In this document: in pieces, positions 1-13,527 of the stretch
Layout: each line of letters opens with the position of its first letter
Position numbering within the stretch: position 1 is the first letter of the stretch
The notes under the pieces: model-generated
Databases searched by the model: none
Seen by the model: only the letters and a program-made list of their open reading frames with translations
What the model was told of the DNA's origin: nothing
Made by a program: the position numbers and the translations under genes
Assembly (NCBI GenBank): GCA_015657535.1
Contig: JADHZB010002130.1
Location: forward strand, 62,425-118,152
DNA: 55,728 nucleotides
Reading direction: 5' to 3'
Origin: Nephromyces sp. MM_2019
Taxonomy: Eukaryota > Apicomplexa > Aconoidasida > Nephromycida

Positions 1-59
1 GTGTGTGTGCGCCTGAGTATGTGTGCGCCTGAGTATGTGTGCGCCTGAGTGTGTGTGCA
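1..59. repeat. 16-bp minisatellite at the window edge
   Basis: The unit gtgtgcgcctgagtat is repeated head to tail at 5-20, 21-36 and 37-52, with degenerate flanks. It lies in what should be an intron of the TPR gene that follows, since the first recognisable exon starts at 150. It probably marks the point where the assembly broke. Confidence 0.9.
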
Positions 60-149
60 CCTGTATTTGTAAACCTGTGATAACAACTGCTTTGGAATTA
101 CAAACGCACATTACGTATACTCTCATTTTGTGCCCTCCCTAATTTTTAG

Positions 150-2285
150 TTGGAAACTATGAATTAGCAGTTAACCACTATGTCAGAGCGGTGCAGTACT
201 TAGCGAAGATAACCTCCCCTAATGAAGAAGAAGAAAAATCTGCTCGAGAAGTAAAAATTGCCACAAATCTCAACTTGTCTCAGGTAAGTGTGTGTTTGCT
301 AGAAATTATAAGGCGAAATTGAATATTTTCCCTTCATTTTTTCATCAAAAGACATCATCGAAACGTATTTTCTCGCTTCTTCATGAGAATTGCGGATATT
401 CAGCCCTGAATTTCTCTTCTACTATATGGGAATCTGTTCATCTTGCAGTGCTACCTGAAAATTCCAGGAGAGTCTTCTTTCAAGCGAGCTGTTAACGCAT
501 GTAATATTGTCCTGGAGCTTGAGTAAGCTTTTATTTCCTTATGTGATAATGTCTTTCAACTATCGGCTTGATTTTGTGCTTTTCTGAGAAAATGCTGTAT
601 TCTACCGTATTTTATAGCCGTTTTTATTTTTTCTTGCAATGCAGTTTCATATGTATACAAGCCGAATCTTATAAAATTGTTTCATAAACCTTTAGAAACC
701 CCTATTTTTGCTATTTTTTATGTTTCATACATAAATTTTCATGCATTCTGCTCTGAGCATGAACCGAATAATGCTGAATTGTGGCAAACTTTGCGTGAAA
801 ATTGAATGAATGCTGTTAACTGAAGCTTGCTGCCATGTAGGCAGCAACTCAGAATTCCGCTTTTAGTTTAATTTTTAGCATTTTTTGGGGGGGGTTTAGA
901 AGTAAGGGGGGAAATGAGGAAGCACTCGCGATTGTAGTGAAGAAAATGTATGCGGTGAAGTTGAAAATTGTGAGCCTTTAAAATTGAAGATGATTGTAAA
1001 TTATGCTACAATTTCAGCCCGGAGAACCTCAAGGCTTTATTCCGAAGATCTCTGGCTCATGAAGGGTTAAATATCTATGAAAAAGCAATGGTAAGTCTCA
1101 AAAAAATTGAGACAAATCAGCTGGTTTTTTCCTTGTCTTAGCGCGCGGTTACCTGTAAGACCTGCTTTTTCAGCATTGCAGAAATGTTTGATTTTATACG
1201 AATGTTAACACCTCATTTTTCGCATTGCATGTTTTAAACTTCCATCAGCATTTTAAAGGTCGCTTCTTCATCAGTATGTTCTTCTTCTTTATCAGTGTTT
1301 TCTGCTGCTTGTTCATCTTCTGTATGCATCTTCAGCTTTGTACGATTTCTTGTTTTCTGCCGTGAAGAAGTTCACATGTTTCATGTTTCTGACATAAAAA
1401 GTGTCCTTGGACAAGAGCTTTTTCAGCTTTTTCTTAAAAACTGCTGGCGTTTTAGAGAATTTTGAAATCCTGCACACGGTGCCTTTATTATTTTCTACTC
1501 TCTTTCCATGAAGGTGACGTAGTGCAAGCTTAAAGTCTTAATCCTATGTTAATGTCATATATAATACTTGTTGCCAGTTGCACTTCTTTTTTGAAGTTCT
1601 GACCATTACTTGAAGATTTTAAAGTTTGAAGTATCTGGAAGTCTCTACTTGTATTGTACCATTACCTGTTTACTAAACAATGTTTTCTTCGATGTCCTCT
1701 CTGGTTATAATTTTAGGAAGATGCAACTAAAGGCAGCCTCTTGAGTCCTGAGGATTCAGCTTTCTCGACGGTGAAATTGGGGTTTTTTCTGGATGTACTT
1801 TTTATGTTGACTAAATTTTCCCTATTTGCTTGATACTTTTTTGAGGAAAAAATAAAATTGTGGCAGTTTTGCCACCTCAGGCATATTCTCTCTCAAAATT
1901 GACTTTATTTGTGAACCAAGTTGTAACTTTTTTGCTTTTTTTTTACCGCTGTTTCATGTATCCCCTTGCCTTTAACAGCAATTATGAAGAGGAAATAGAA
2001 TATTTGCTTGAATGTTCATCGTCGTTTGCATAAGCTTTTGATAGCGTGGAGATGAGCGGGTAACGTTAAGACCGCCTTTGTTTTTACCTTTTACTTAAGG
2101 CGCATTGATGTCTTGTAGCATTCTGTCCACTTGATGAATTTCTTGTTTCATTTCACTGACACCCCAACCCATTACTGTAAATCCTGTATGATTTTTGTGT
2201 TTCTTAGGTGAAGGAGCGTATAAAGCGTAAAATTGCAGCTCAAGAGAGGCGCGAACGGCAGATGTATGCCCGGATGATGTCATAG
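150..2285 (+). CDS. TPR-domain immunophilin (FKBP-type peptidyl-prolyl isomerase), C-terminal part
   Basis: Five in-phase exons are visible: 150-283, 449-522, 1018-1090, 1717-1770 and 2208-2285. They encode the last 136 residues, and the 5' part lies outside the window. The protein carries a tetratricopeptide array of the type found behind the isomerase domain of large FKBPs: NYELAVNHYVRAVQYL, then the loop NEEEEKSAREVKIATNLNLSQCYLKI, split by intron 2, then NIVLELDPENLKALFRR. It ends in the basic helix RERQMYARMMS. The spacing from the last TPR to the end matches human FKBP52 almost residue for residue, so no exon seems to be missing. Such TPRs dock on the EEVD tail of Hsp90. The isomerase domain itself is not visible, so AIP or cyclophilin-40-like proteins remain possible. 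All donors are GT (gtaagt, gtaagc, gtaagt, gtgaaa) and all acceptors are AG. Confidence 0.72.
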
Positions 2286-5083
2286 AATATTAGTTTTATT
2301 ATTTCCCCTTCTCCGTATCTTTTGTGTGCTCTTAGCAAGTTGCTCATTTGTTTTGCATGCTAGCTGATCCAAGTTTTTTACTGTGATAGTTATTTCATCT
2401 AGTGATGTTTAAACTCTAGTGAATTTTTGTTTTGGCAATTCCCAACGCTTAGTTTTTTCGCTAAATCCGCGCTAAACACCTTGCTACTTTGCTGGGCCGT
2501 TGTAGATATTTGAATTTGCCCTCCAGTTCGTTTTGTTTAATCTTTGGGTAAGGTTCTCCTGGCCAGTGCTGTCTTCCCCTGGCTTTTGCGTGGATAATTT
2601 TTTCCCTTTTTTTTGCGCGTTTTAATTTTATACTGCAAGATTTTTAACACTGGCGCTTGAAAGCTTGTGGAAGTATTGTAAGCATTTATTACGGTTTTCG
2701 CTGTGTTTGTTTTCATGATGAGACATGCTTTCGCACTTGGCAGATACAAGACAAAAATTTGTGGTGTAAGAATTTGATGCTGCATATGATACTTGTCATG
2801 TTTACGGCTCTTCTACCGGAAATAAAAAACGCAGCTGAAGATTGTCCAAATATACTTGCAGTTCTGCGATAAAGGCGTAGGTCTGGAAATTTTGAATTGC
2901 TTAGGATAAATATTTTGCTTGGCGACGTTTCGTATGATTTCCTATTTTTTGTAGCACTTACTTCGGTGCCCATAAAATTGGGAGATTAATTTATACTGCT
3001 CCAGGCGCTTTCACGCTGGTTTTATTTACTATGCTTATTGATTTATATCCTTTTGAATGGCTGCTGCAAACGGAAGAAGCAGCTTGGATGCGAAGGGTAA
3101 TGTAGATTAAATGTGCAGTTGAGCTCCATGGCATAAATCCGGAAGGGAGGATTAATCCATATTGGAAAATTTGCAGGGAATAAATTTTTTATACGATATG
3201 AAGTTCACTGCCGACAGTTGAAACCTCATATGAGCTTAGAGCATACTGCTAGTATTACCTTACGAGTAAAATAGAGATTTCGGATTACCCCCGTGTAGAC
3301 GCGTCCCAAGCAAGGCTAATTTGTAGCCACCTCTACTCTTGGTAGGTATCGTATTTCCTAACACTAGATATTACATGCAGATTCGCTTAATTCATTAATG
3401 AGCTGTAACTTCGTTGTTGAAATTACTTAGAATGTTGGGATATTTTGGTAATTATAAAGTAACATTTATTTTGTTAATGTGGATTGTTACAAATCTACCT
3501 TTTCAAAGCTTCTAAGTTAAGGGATTTAAGGATTCCCCTTCATTTACTCTGGGTTAGGAAAGGTCATGACGCTTTTCTTAAATTTCTTATTTAGCACCTG
3601 TGACTAGGTATCCAGCTTCTTAGCTGAAGATTTTAACCTGTATGCCCATGCTACGAAATATTATTTTTCACTATTTATGGGGATATCCTGCCATTCTGGT
3701 ATAGCTATCTAAATTTATTAGGCTATGACGTAGCCCTATAACTTATAAGCGGCCTTCTCATCAGGCTTTTGACTTATGGCATTTACTGGTTTTGAGTGGA
3801 AGCTTAGCCAAGTTGCTGCCATATCAGGTGCTTATAACTTCCCATTAATTACAAAAAGCTGTTGCAGTGATGCTAGTTGTTAAAATAAGATCTCTTGCAT
3901 GCCTAAAGACGATATCAATGACGTGCAATTGTGTACGGCCACGATATACTATACAGAACCGATGCTGGCATATACACTAAGACACGGCCTCAACCTTGTA
4001 TTCACCCACTAGATTCTAAGGTACCCCAATTTGGAGCTGAGGGAACCTGCGGAATATCTTCATTTACTTTTTTACAAATCTCATGCTTGCGTTGGAAGTG
4101 CTAGAATTTATAAGGAATGCCACTTACTTCCGTACATGCCTACGGCACTCGCTGTAAGCACCTCATGGAGCACTTTCGAAAATTCGATGGAGAACGCCCC
4201 CCCACATCTTTCAATGAAGACCCAGCACTAGATACCCTGGTTTGCTCTCTTCCTCCTGTTATTTCTGTAGTTTTTACTCTCAAATTCTTCGCAATTACCC
4301 AGCAGGATTCAGGACATTCTTTGTGGACCCACAACTTTTCCCCTGGTTGTAAATCTGAACGGGCTCACGGGTTATTTTGGTCCTTTGTAGCGTATAGCTT
4401 GACAAATTGCTGAGATTTTCAGCGTGCTATGTCAGTTTAATTACAAAAGCTTGGTAAACTGAAACTTCATTACCATAAAAAATGTGAATAAGGTTTGCAT
4501 GAGTTGCTGTGCTACTAGTATCCCCCTCTTGAAACGGTAGCAAGCTACTGAGTGGCGTGCTCTTACCTTGTCATCGTGAACTTCAAAAAGCTTAAGTGGG
4601 CCTGCGTCATTCAGTGGATAACTTATCTTAACTTTTCTTCCCTAATGGGAGCGCTATTGTGTGTTATGCATCGCAGTGGAGAATTCTGAAAAGTGCCGTT
4701 ACCGTACTTACTACAGTATCGGTTCAGATGGTGGGCTAACCCGCGGCTGAATCGCCGGCCACTGAATTCAGGAATAGTCAATGTTGGTGTTCCGCGCTAA
4801 CGTCGGGGGTTAGCAACTTTCGAATTAAATACTTGAATTGAATACACAAGAACAGAACTAATGCTGTAACAAGATGAAACCACCGCTGTAAGTAGGAATC
4901 TTTGCGATAACAAAAATTCCCAAGTCTTTTCATTACTACCTGCCATGTAACAGAACAGGAATCCCTATGGCTGCATTTACACATGTTGCATAGCAGCAGA
5001 AAAAAATTTCACCTAATAAATGTTCCTATAACTCGCAGCGGGGATACTTTAGTTATCAACTCTTAGCTTTTATCGTATCTGCA
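2286..5083. other. Intergenic region, about 2.8 kb
   Basis: This holds the 3' flank of the TPR gene and the 5' flank of the sphingomyelinase gene. No recognisable gene is present. Two overlapping open frames at 4031-4413 look weakly coding. One of them meets a good donor (gtaagc) at about 4153, so an extra 5' exon of the downstream gene is possible but unsupported by homology. Confidence 0.5.
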
Positions 5084-8000
5084 ATGATGCAAGAACTGGA
5101 ATATTCCTCTAGCGGCTCAGTCGAAGTCCTTCAAACAGAGGTGCAAGCTCACAACAAAGTGCCAGCGGATCATGAAGAGCAAGATGAAGTTACATTCGAT
5201 TTCATGTCAGAGAGAGAAGACATATACGGGCCACACATTCGCCTTCTGACACTAAACACTTATCTGATCCCCCCTCTAATTACCTGGACTCCTCATCTAT
5301 GGATTCCTTTCTGGACATGCAGGCGCTCTTTTGAGAGGGCTACGCACGTATGATCATATGCACTGCGTCGCCCGCTGTTTTTTTATATACTAGAAATGGA
5401 CGTAGGTTTTTTCACTACTCTAAGTGTTCAATTCTTTACCTTCTGAAATCTTGGGCTAATGCCTTAGCTTATAAACAGATTCATATATGAGCAAAGCTTC
5501 GAGCTATTGCTGTTATCCTGTAGGTTGTGTTAATCATAGCTGCCGAACTTAGGGACAATGGATATGTACTACCCTTATGGGTGATGTCTCGCTTTTAGAG
5601 TGATGAAACATGCAAAAATAATGGCGTATAAAATATTCCACCAACATTCGCTTGCCAGTATATTATTCTGATAGCCTTATCGCTTAAAATTTTTTGCAGG
5701 TGGCACATTTGAAATTCTATCTAGCTTGTAGACATGTTTTTGATTTGCAATGAAGAACTGAAAAAAAAATCTAGTAACAACATGAGTTGCCTGGAAATTC
5801 ATAGTCCCGAGAATGCTGGAGCTTCTTCCAGGAATTTGCTAATTATACTTCCTAATTCTGGAATAATATAGTTTTGTGAATAGGTTATACTTGCAGATCG
5901 GAAACCTTGCTTCCAGATACGATCTAGTTTGCTTGCAGGAAGTCTGGGGAACCAATCTTAGTGGACTCAACGAGTAAATCTAAGTTGTTAATTGGAAAAT
6001 TTACCCTTTGAACGAAGTTAAATTATGGGCCCTTTGCAGGCTGCGAAGCCTTCATCGCGTAGTTCAGTAGATTCTCGCTTTATCCGTATTGCAGGGCACC
6101 ACTTATTCCAGAAAGTAGCCATATTAAGTTAATGAGGTTTCGCCTCACTAAGCAACTCATAAACTTTGTTATATCACTTTTGGAGAAATTTAGAATGTGG
6201 ATCTCAATGCAAAAATTTTTTCGCCGTCCGTGTAGCTTTTATCTCATGGTACCACATAGTGTATCCAACTTTACAAAATTACTACTGAAGAGCATCCTTA
6301 ACATTATTTTTTTTCAGTGCGGTGTACAAGACACATGGTATTCTACCAGAAACGCAGGCATGCTCCGGTTCTAGTAAGATTTTACAGTTGAAACCTAATA
6401 TGTCAACTTTTTAAAAGCCAAAATTTTTTTTCATAGCTAAATGAATGACATGCGACCATCCTCATGATGTCTTCTTCAATAAAATTTTTTCGAAGGATCG
6501 TTTTTAATATATTGGGATTCATACGACTGGATGCGCTTCTACGCTTGATTATCAAAAATATTCTTCATTGGATCATGAAAAGCTGAATAGTTCGTTATGC
6601 CACTGTAATTTATCAAAATGAGGATCATTTCCCAATTCAACAGGTTTATTTCAGCTAATTCAAGAAATGTTTTGCCTCATAACAAATATAGAATTTGAAT
6701 GACAAGAATAGATGCAGTAGAATATTGCCGTATGCGAGCCTACTTATTCTCCTTCAGCCTTGATTAATGAAGCCATCGGGCCTTTGTGCCTCTATCTCTC
6801 AAATACAGGAGGCCAGTGGTTTGCCTGGTAGGTATTCTGTTAATTTATTTTTACCCTTTTAAGTTGCCTTGTAGATGTCAGCAATAATCTCGTAGCGCAA
6901 ATTTTATTGCTGAACAAGGCTGACCTTAGGAAGCCTACTTTTAAAAAATTGTTGTACACTTATGAACGTTCGGACCATACCTTGGAAGCAGACAGCTTTT
7001 CACGGCAATGAGGTGAATTCAGCTTGCCACATTGAGAAAGTGCTCTCTACTAATGTTTAGCAATTTGTTTGCTGCAGGCGCCAGTCGAAATTCGATTATT
7101 TGTCAGTTGAACGGTACCCATTTCCGCTCTTAGCTAGGGTTCCTTTCTCAAACCAAAACGTAACGTGAGTGCTCTCCGGCTATCATGCAGCTTTTTTGGT
7201 CGGTTCTCTTTAAGCTGTAGTGGGAACTGAGTTTTTCATTAGTTCCGAACCTATCGTAGATGCATAAAGCGCACTCCATATTCGTGTAGCAAAATCAATG
7301 CCAAGGGTGAGAATAAAATGTTATTTTCTGTTCAATAAAATAGTTTCGTGTAACGGCTACCCTAACTAATTATTATTGAATAGATTCTTGAGTGCCTCTT
7401 CTAATAGATTGTTGTGGAATGTTTGAAAAATGCAGCAGCTAGCTGTACATATCTCATAATATAGCCACAACGAGTTATTTTGGGTGCATTTTGCATGCAG
7501 CAAATAATTTCAAAAAGTTTTGCTAATCCAGAGTTCTCAAACTTGATGTTAACCGAGTTTTTCCGGGGAAAAAGCTGCTTGTTTTCGGCACCCATTTTTC
7601 TTTATTTGAGGACTTAGCAAGAACCAGTAATCTGGAGTGCCTAAGAGTAAGCGAAAAATCCCGAGAGAATTCCGTACAGATTGAGTAACCTGATACGAGC
7701 GCAGATTTAAATTAGTATATTTGTCAATAGTACAACCGAGCAGATGCTTAATTGCTAATCTTATGCTTCAAGGAAATGAACTAGAAGCACATAGCTTGCT
7801 TTACTCAATCGTTAATTGTCGTACACCGTTGCTCGAGTTTTTTAACCATTTGAAATCATGCTTTGGTACACTTCAGTTTATCATAGTTATAAAACACTGT
7901 AAAACGTTGCTTTCATGAACGAGGCATCCAGTTGTCATACAGGGGTGCTTTAAAGCTCATAAATTCCTCGCTTGTTGCGATATTAAGGGTGCGGTTTATC

Positions 8001-10469
8001 ATACGGGTATTTGTATTCCAAATTTTTCATCTTGTTTGGCTGAATTTTTGCCATGGAACAGCGTACCCCCAAAATTAATTTTGTAAATCTAAATGCTTTT
8101 TCGAAGGAAATAATTGACTTGAACCCACTACTAATGCTATATTGTTATAATCTCTACGCAATTCCCAGAAATTCATCCTAGAAAATATAGCGGCTTATAG
8201 CCCGAATTATTGGCCAAGCCAAGAGGACGAAAATGGCCCAGGACCCGTTATAAATCTCAAAGAATTAGCTGTGCTGCTGTGCGGTGACTTTAACTTAGAT
8301 CGTGTACATGACCAGGCATCTTATATTTGGCTGAAAACCCTCGGGGGAAACGGCAAACTTCGAGACCTGTACGAAGAAGAAGAAAATCCTAATTACCTTC
8401 ATCAACTTACCTATTTCTCTCAAGAAAACTTACAGGAAGACTCTAATGGTTGCAAGAAGGGAAATTCAATGTTCCCCTGGCCATTCTCTGGTACGAGTTG
8501 CATCTTTTGCTTTTTGCGTCAGAATATTAATTAGTAGCTCTTTTTTTATATCACGGACTACTCTTGCATTGCATGATAATGAGTCTAAAAAGAAGTATAT
8601 TTTTTACTGCGTAGTATAAATTTCTCTGCTGTATGAGTATTCAAGAGTACGGTTCGCGTAGTTTGGATCTAAAAAGGTGATTTCATAAGCGGAAAGACGC
8701 AAAATTTTATACTGCCTTGAGCTAAATGTTAGAACTACAACGATAATACACAAGGGCTGGGTTGAGGTCTCCGTCATTGCAAATAAATCGTGACACTAAT
8801 TTCCTCCTGTGATATATACAACTGCAATTATATCGCTACGTTAAAGTAGAATACTCTCCTACATAATATATCTTCTATACAGGGCGTATAGATCATGTTT
8901 TTGCTGTGGACGAAATATATGTACCATGGGAGTTCGTGGAACAACGCATGAAAGAGCAAACATTGTGCGATACTAGCAATGCTGATGTGGAAGAAGTCCA
9001 GCAGAATGGAAAACAGTCTGGGTTTACGGCAGAATTCGAACAAATATATTCCCTGGGTATAAGCGATTGAGATTAAAGAAGTAGCCAAGCAAGAGTTTCG
9101 ACGCTTCAATTTTTTTCCGTTGACAAAACGCCTAATTTTACAGAATAAGGTTTCATATATATTACTATGCTATGCTGCAAGAAAGTTCGTGTTTCAGCGT
9201 GGTAAAAATAATTAAAAAATACATTCCGCTAAATTCAACTTATTGAGAACTATGACCCAGATGCATTCTTGCCAGCCAAACTATGTAACTGTTTACGCGC
9301 CGTTTCTTCGATATAAATGGGCCTTCTATGTCGGCTTCTAGAGAACAGGAGTCATGTTCATCAGATAAAACCTCTCAAGGTGCCCTGTAGTACCGGGTTT
9401 CTTCTTCACAATAAATTATGTTACCCGTAAACTGCGTGACTCTCCCAAGAAAAATGTATACACAGCCACTGTAGTATTGAGTCGAACTACATCTTTGCTT
9501 TCGCTTCATAGCGCCAAATTATACTCAGTAACAAGCTAAAACCATACTCTTGATGCTTTGCCTATGCTATGTATCAGTAATTTTCAAGGCTTAAAAAAAT
9601 TCCCATAGCAGCTCGACTATTCCCAGATATGCACTATCACATAAGAAAATATCGTGGCACTATTCTCCCGCTTTCAATTGCTCTTCTCAGGTACCGATAT
9701 CATAGTACAGCACCCAGGTAGTGAGCTATCAGATCACTGGCCACTTTCTTGTCGCTTTTGCATTGGCCCCCCAACGGTTGATATCAAAAAACTTCCTATT
9801 CCAAAGAAGCAGGACTTGAACCCCCAGATAAAGTACCCTTCAGAAGTTCAAAATTGTTCAGATTATTTGTGGAAGTGCTTGGACTTCATGAAGAGTCCCT
9901 GTATTTCCTGGGAATCAAAAACAAGCGGCGCGGAAAAAAAGCCGTCCACTGATTCCCCAGATCAAGATATAGACGACGCAACCCCTGGATCAAGCGGCGC
10001 ATCGAGTTCCAGTGAAGAAATTACAGCAACTATCGAGAAGCCAAGGTCTCCCAGTGGCAAACTGTATTACGAGAGCCCAGCGCAGGATGTGCGACCTACA
10101 CTAAGTAAACCAGGCCGTATAACTTTGCAGACACAGCCTAGAGCGGGATGTTTACAACCTGCTGGGCGAGAACTTCCTTCAGAGAGCTATAATCAAGCTG
10201 CACAACCCACAGATTCTCAGCCTAAGAAAGGGCCTACAAGAGATCTATCAACGATTTCTACCAAATCAGTGGCAACGCCCCAGTACCCAGGATCAAACAC
10301 TATTTATAAAGCTACAGAAGCCTCTCAAAAATTGACCTTATCCCCTAACGAGATCAGCAGGCGAGCAAAAGGCTATAATGCAAAGGCCTACAAAGCTCGA
10401 GCCCCGTCGGCGGAGGCACCGAAAGCAAAACGCTTATCCTTGGCCGCCAGGCGAGCTGCGCGTGCATAA
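5084..10469 (+). CDS. Neutral-sphingomyelinase-like phosphodiesterase (EEP/DNase I-like fold), 11 exons
   Basis: Predicted Mg-dependent phosphodiesterase of the endonuclease/exonuclease/phosphatase superfamily, closest to neutral sphingomyelinases, which cut sphingomyelin to ceramide and phosphocholine. Exons: 5084-5347, 5897-5973, 6040-6066, 6318-6373, 6809-6827, 7078-7164, 7290-7306, 7534-7646, 8169-8490, 8883-9056 and 9691-10469. They total 1935 nt, giving 644 aa with every junction in phase. Active-site motifs appear in family order: RLLTLNT near residue 52, CLQEVW with metal-binding Glu103, FGTH with His203, CGDFN with Asp260 and Asn262, RIDHVF, and SDHWP with Asp400 and His401. Residues from about 410 to 644 form a Ser/Pro/Lys-rich tail, probably disordered, ending in a very basic Ala/Arg/Lys stretch. 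A hydrophobic patch in exon 1 may touch membrane. ATG 5084 is the first clear Met, but the frame is open upstream to an acceptor at 5038, so the true start could be further 5'. Substrate is inferred; inositol-phosphate phosphatases share the fold. Confidence 0.87.
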
Positions 10470-12438
10470 ATGGTGTTGCAGCGATGAACTCTCGATGTGA
10501 GCAGCACCCCATTTCTATAACGAGGGAAAACGACCTGCAGCCGTGCAGCGCGCTATGCAGCACACCTCTGGTGCAAGAGAACACTTCGACGAGAGTCCGC
10601 ACTATATTCACGCGCTCAAGTATTGCACAGGACTCCAATAAACCCATAATGTAGTAAGCCCTGCAAGCCCCCGCAGCCACAAATCAAAGCTGAGACGGTT
10701 TTCTTTATATTAGCGGAGAAGCTATTGCTCCGGAGCATCATACCACACCCAGCGTCCTGCTCCCCAAGCCAACAAGATGTTAACTTTATACGGTAACAAA
10801 CTACATGAAAAGTTCACTGAAAAATATGAATAGGAATGTGCAAACTATAATAACACTGTAAGTCTAAAAATACACCACATAGCCCAGCTACGCTGACGTC
10901 AAGAGACCATCTCGCAAAGCGGCTTTTAGCCCAAGTTTAGAACTTACTAGTCCCAGGAGATATTGCAAGATAAACATGAATTGCACCCACGAGCACCAAA
11001 AGAGAGCAAAGGATTGACCTGTTATATATAAGACACCCCATCCCATACTTTAGAGGGTACCAGAATACAGCATACCCCCAAGCGCTCAGAGTGCACTCTG
11101 CAATATCGCATGGCAATGAAACCCTTTGGGCGCAAGTACCCAACGAAAAAATCTTTCGTTTATCATCCTTAGCCGGATACTAAAAATTGAGCGGATATCC
11201 CACAAAATCTGCGATAAAAGCACAACCCATGCGGAGCGTTCATTGATCAAGCACAGCTTCACTAAGCTAGTTATGATGCACAAGCTCCTCAGTATGCAGT
11301 TGAAAGAGCTAAGGCAAACAATAGAGATCAAAACTTGCAATTTCGTCTTACTGCATTTCTGGTGAAAAAAACCAATTGAGTGCTTGGCTGAGAATAAGCA
11401 TTCAATTCACACAATAATACGTGCACAGCAGCTTATGCATAAAGCTACGATTCAACATCTAAAATTATTAATCAGCTCATAAAAACAGCGAAGCTTCAAC
11501 TCTTAAAAAAAATAGCTTCGACGCCAATAACCCATATTTCTTGCACTCTGAAATTAAAGGCCGTCATGGGTATACTAATTGGGGTGACTCCAAGGACGAT
11601 TAGTCGCAAGTGCAAGTTTCCAGACTCGTCAACTAATTTTTTCAAAAGCTGCTCAAAAGCTGCTGACATTCTCAACTCTCCTTCATTCAGATAACAGCTT
11701 GTAGCTCTAAGACATCCACGTGACGCTCGTAGCTGGAATACACCAGGTAGCTCAAGCTTGATGCTCGTATTAAATCGCTACTATGTGGACTAGCAGTGCA
11801 ATACGCATAAACGAAGCATCACGCAGTAAAAGGTACCAATCTAGCACAATACGCCACATATTACCTCGCACTTGTAAAATCAGTATGGAGCACGGAAGGC
11901 GGCTTCCACAACACTAGCCATATATACACGTCTGGCACACTGGTAAATACTCCAAATCTTGAGGTATTTGCACAAAAAAATGCAACGCTTTTCTCACCAG
12001 TCAAAAAATAACGAGTTCTCCTTGCCGAACAAGAATTCAATGACATTCCTCAACTATTCATCGTACAGTACAATTACAGCTGAGAGTTTCGTCTTGTGAA
12101 CTATCACATCAAGGAGCACAATCTTTAATCATACTGTCTATATCACGGAAATACAGGCCCTTGAAAAACATGAACTGGATATTGCACACTCTCATGAAAA
12201 CAAGCAGAATGGCATATGGCGCATTGCAAACTATAAAACAATAAAAAATACGGAATTAATTCACTTACTTTCTTAAGCTTAATTATGCAAATAGGCATCT
12301 ACAACTACAATTCATAACACGTTAGAATGTAAAAAAACTATCGAAACCACCCATCAAAATAAGAATAAGATTATCCTACACACAGGGCAAACGCGTAGCT
12401 TGAATAATTTCAAAGCTACACATCATTCGGCCAATACA
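10470..12438. other. Convergent intergenic region
   Basis: Both flanking genes end here, the phosphodiesterase from the left and MsrA from the right. The short open frames at 10354-10680 and 11086-11365 have no family resemblance and no supporting splice pattern. I see no structured repeat. Confidence 0.5.
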
Positions 12439-13527
12439 TTACCAATGCTCCCTATGAGAGCACCAAGCTTCAGGATTTTTCTGTAGATAGAGCTGATGGT
12501 ACTCTTCCGCCGGCCAAAGATTGGACGGATCAAGCTCCTCAATATCGGTCATGATCTTCTGTTCGAGTCGAGGTTGGATTTCATCCTTTATTTTTAGCGC
12601 GGCTTGTTTTTGCTCTTGAGAGTGAACAAATATCACAGTGCGATATTGGGTACCGGAGTTCCTTCCTTGCCTAACAAATACAAAAAATAAATTTGCTCAG
12701 GTGCAAAAAGAAAGGATAAAAGCGCTACATCCCCTACTATTGTGACGATACAGCACCGATATATACCAGTACCAGTACAAAAAGCATCTCCAAAAAACAC
12801 ACAACACTGGCTGGTGGGGAAGCTTTAGCCTGCTGAAAACTAGTTCTGTGTTGCAATAAATTTGCCAATATCAATTTCCAAATGTAACTACGCCCCTTTT
12901 AACCTCTTAGGATAATGATAAATACACAGCTTACCCACATAACTCGCATGAGCGCGTAACATCTCGCTGAGAGCAAAATACTTAGATAAGCGTGACGTTT
13001 AAAAGAAAGTATATACCTTAAGAAGCCTGGAATGGCTTCGAAAAGATACCTCAGTCACTACTCATTCGCACCATAATATTATTCCCATGCGTGGTGTACA
13101 CTCATGAAGAAGTTATACGCTTTGCGCATATTGTGTACGTAAGGCAATGCTGACGCAAGATTAGGAGGCGGCACCAAGATTTATTCAGGTTAACTCGCAA
13201 AACATGAATATGAAGTAGCCGTATAACTTACTTCATATGACTGGTAGAATCGTGGATGCGAAAGAAGTATCTCAACAGGTTCTCGTAGGACACTTCACTG
13301 GGGACAAATTGGATTTGAAGCACCTCAGTGTGCCCGGTGGTTCCACTACAAACCTCCTTATATGTTGGTTCCTTAGTATGACCACCCATGTATCCAACCT
13401 TCGTATCCCTCAACTTGTCACCAAAATTCTTGCGAAACAACTTCTCCACCCCCCAGAAGCAGCCCGCACCAAACGTGGCGTACTCAACGGCAGCCCCGCC
13501 GTTCACTTTAGCGACCAATGAAGACAT
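12439..13527 (-). CDS. msrA: Peptide methionine-S-sulfoxide reductase, MsrA
   Basis: Reduces methionine-S-sulfoxide in proteins and free Met, repairing oxidative damage with thioredoxin as reductant. Two exons read leftwards: 13527-13232 and 12670-12439. The donor is gtaagt, the acceptor ttgttag, and the junction is phase 2. The product is 175 aa, in the usual range for the family. The signature GAGCFWG gives catalytic Cys23. It is followed by KVGYMGG, TGHTEV, the junction stretch SHMKQGRNSGTQYRTVIF, and LWPAEEYHQLYLQKNP with a Cys shortly after, a possible resolving Cys. The frame stays open upstream of ATG 13527 but has no other ATG, so the protein is probably cytosolic. The tail CSHREHW after the last motif is unusual. 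The family assignment is certain. Confidence 0.95.

Noticed and set aside
10354..10680. 108-codon minus-strand frame
   Set aside because: It overlaps the C-terminal tail of the sphingomyelinase-like gene in antisense, and its composition mirrors that tail. No start or splice support.
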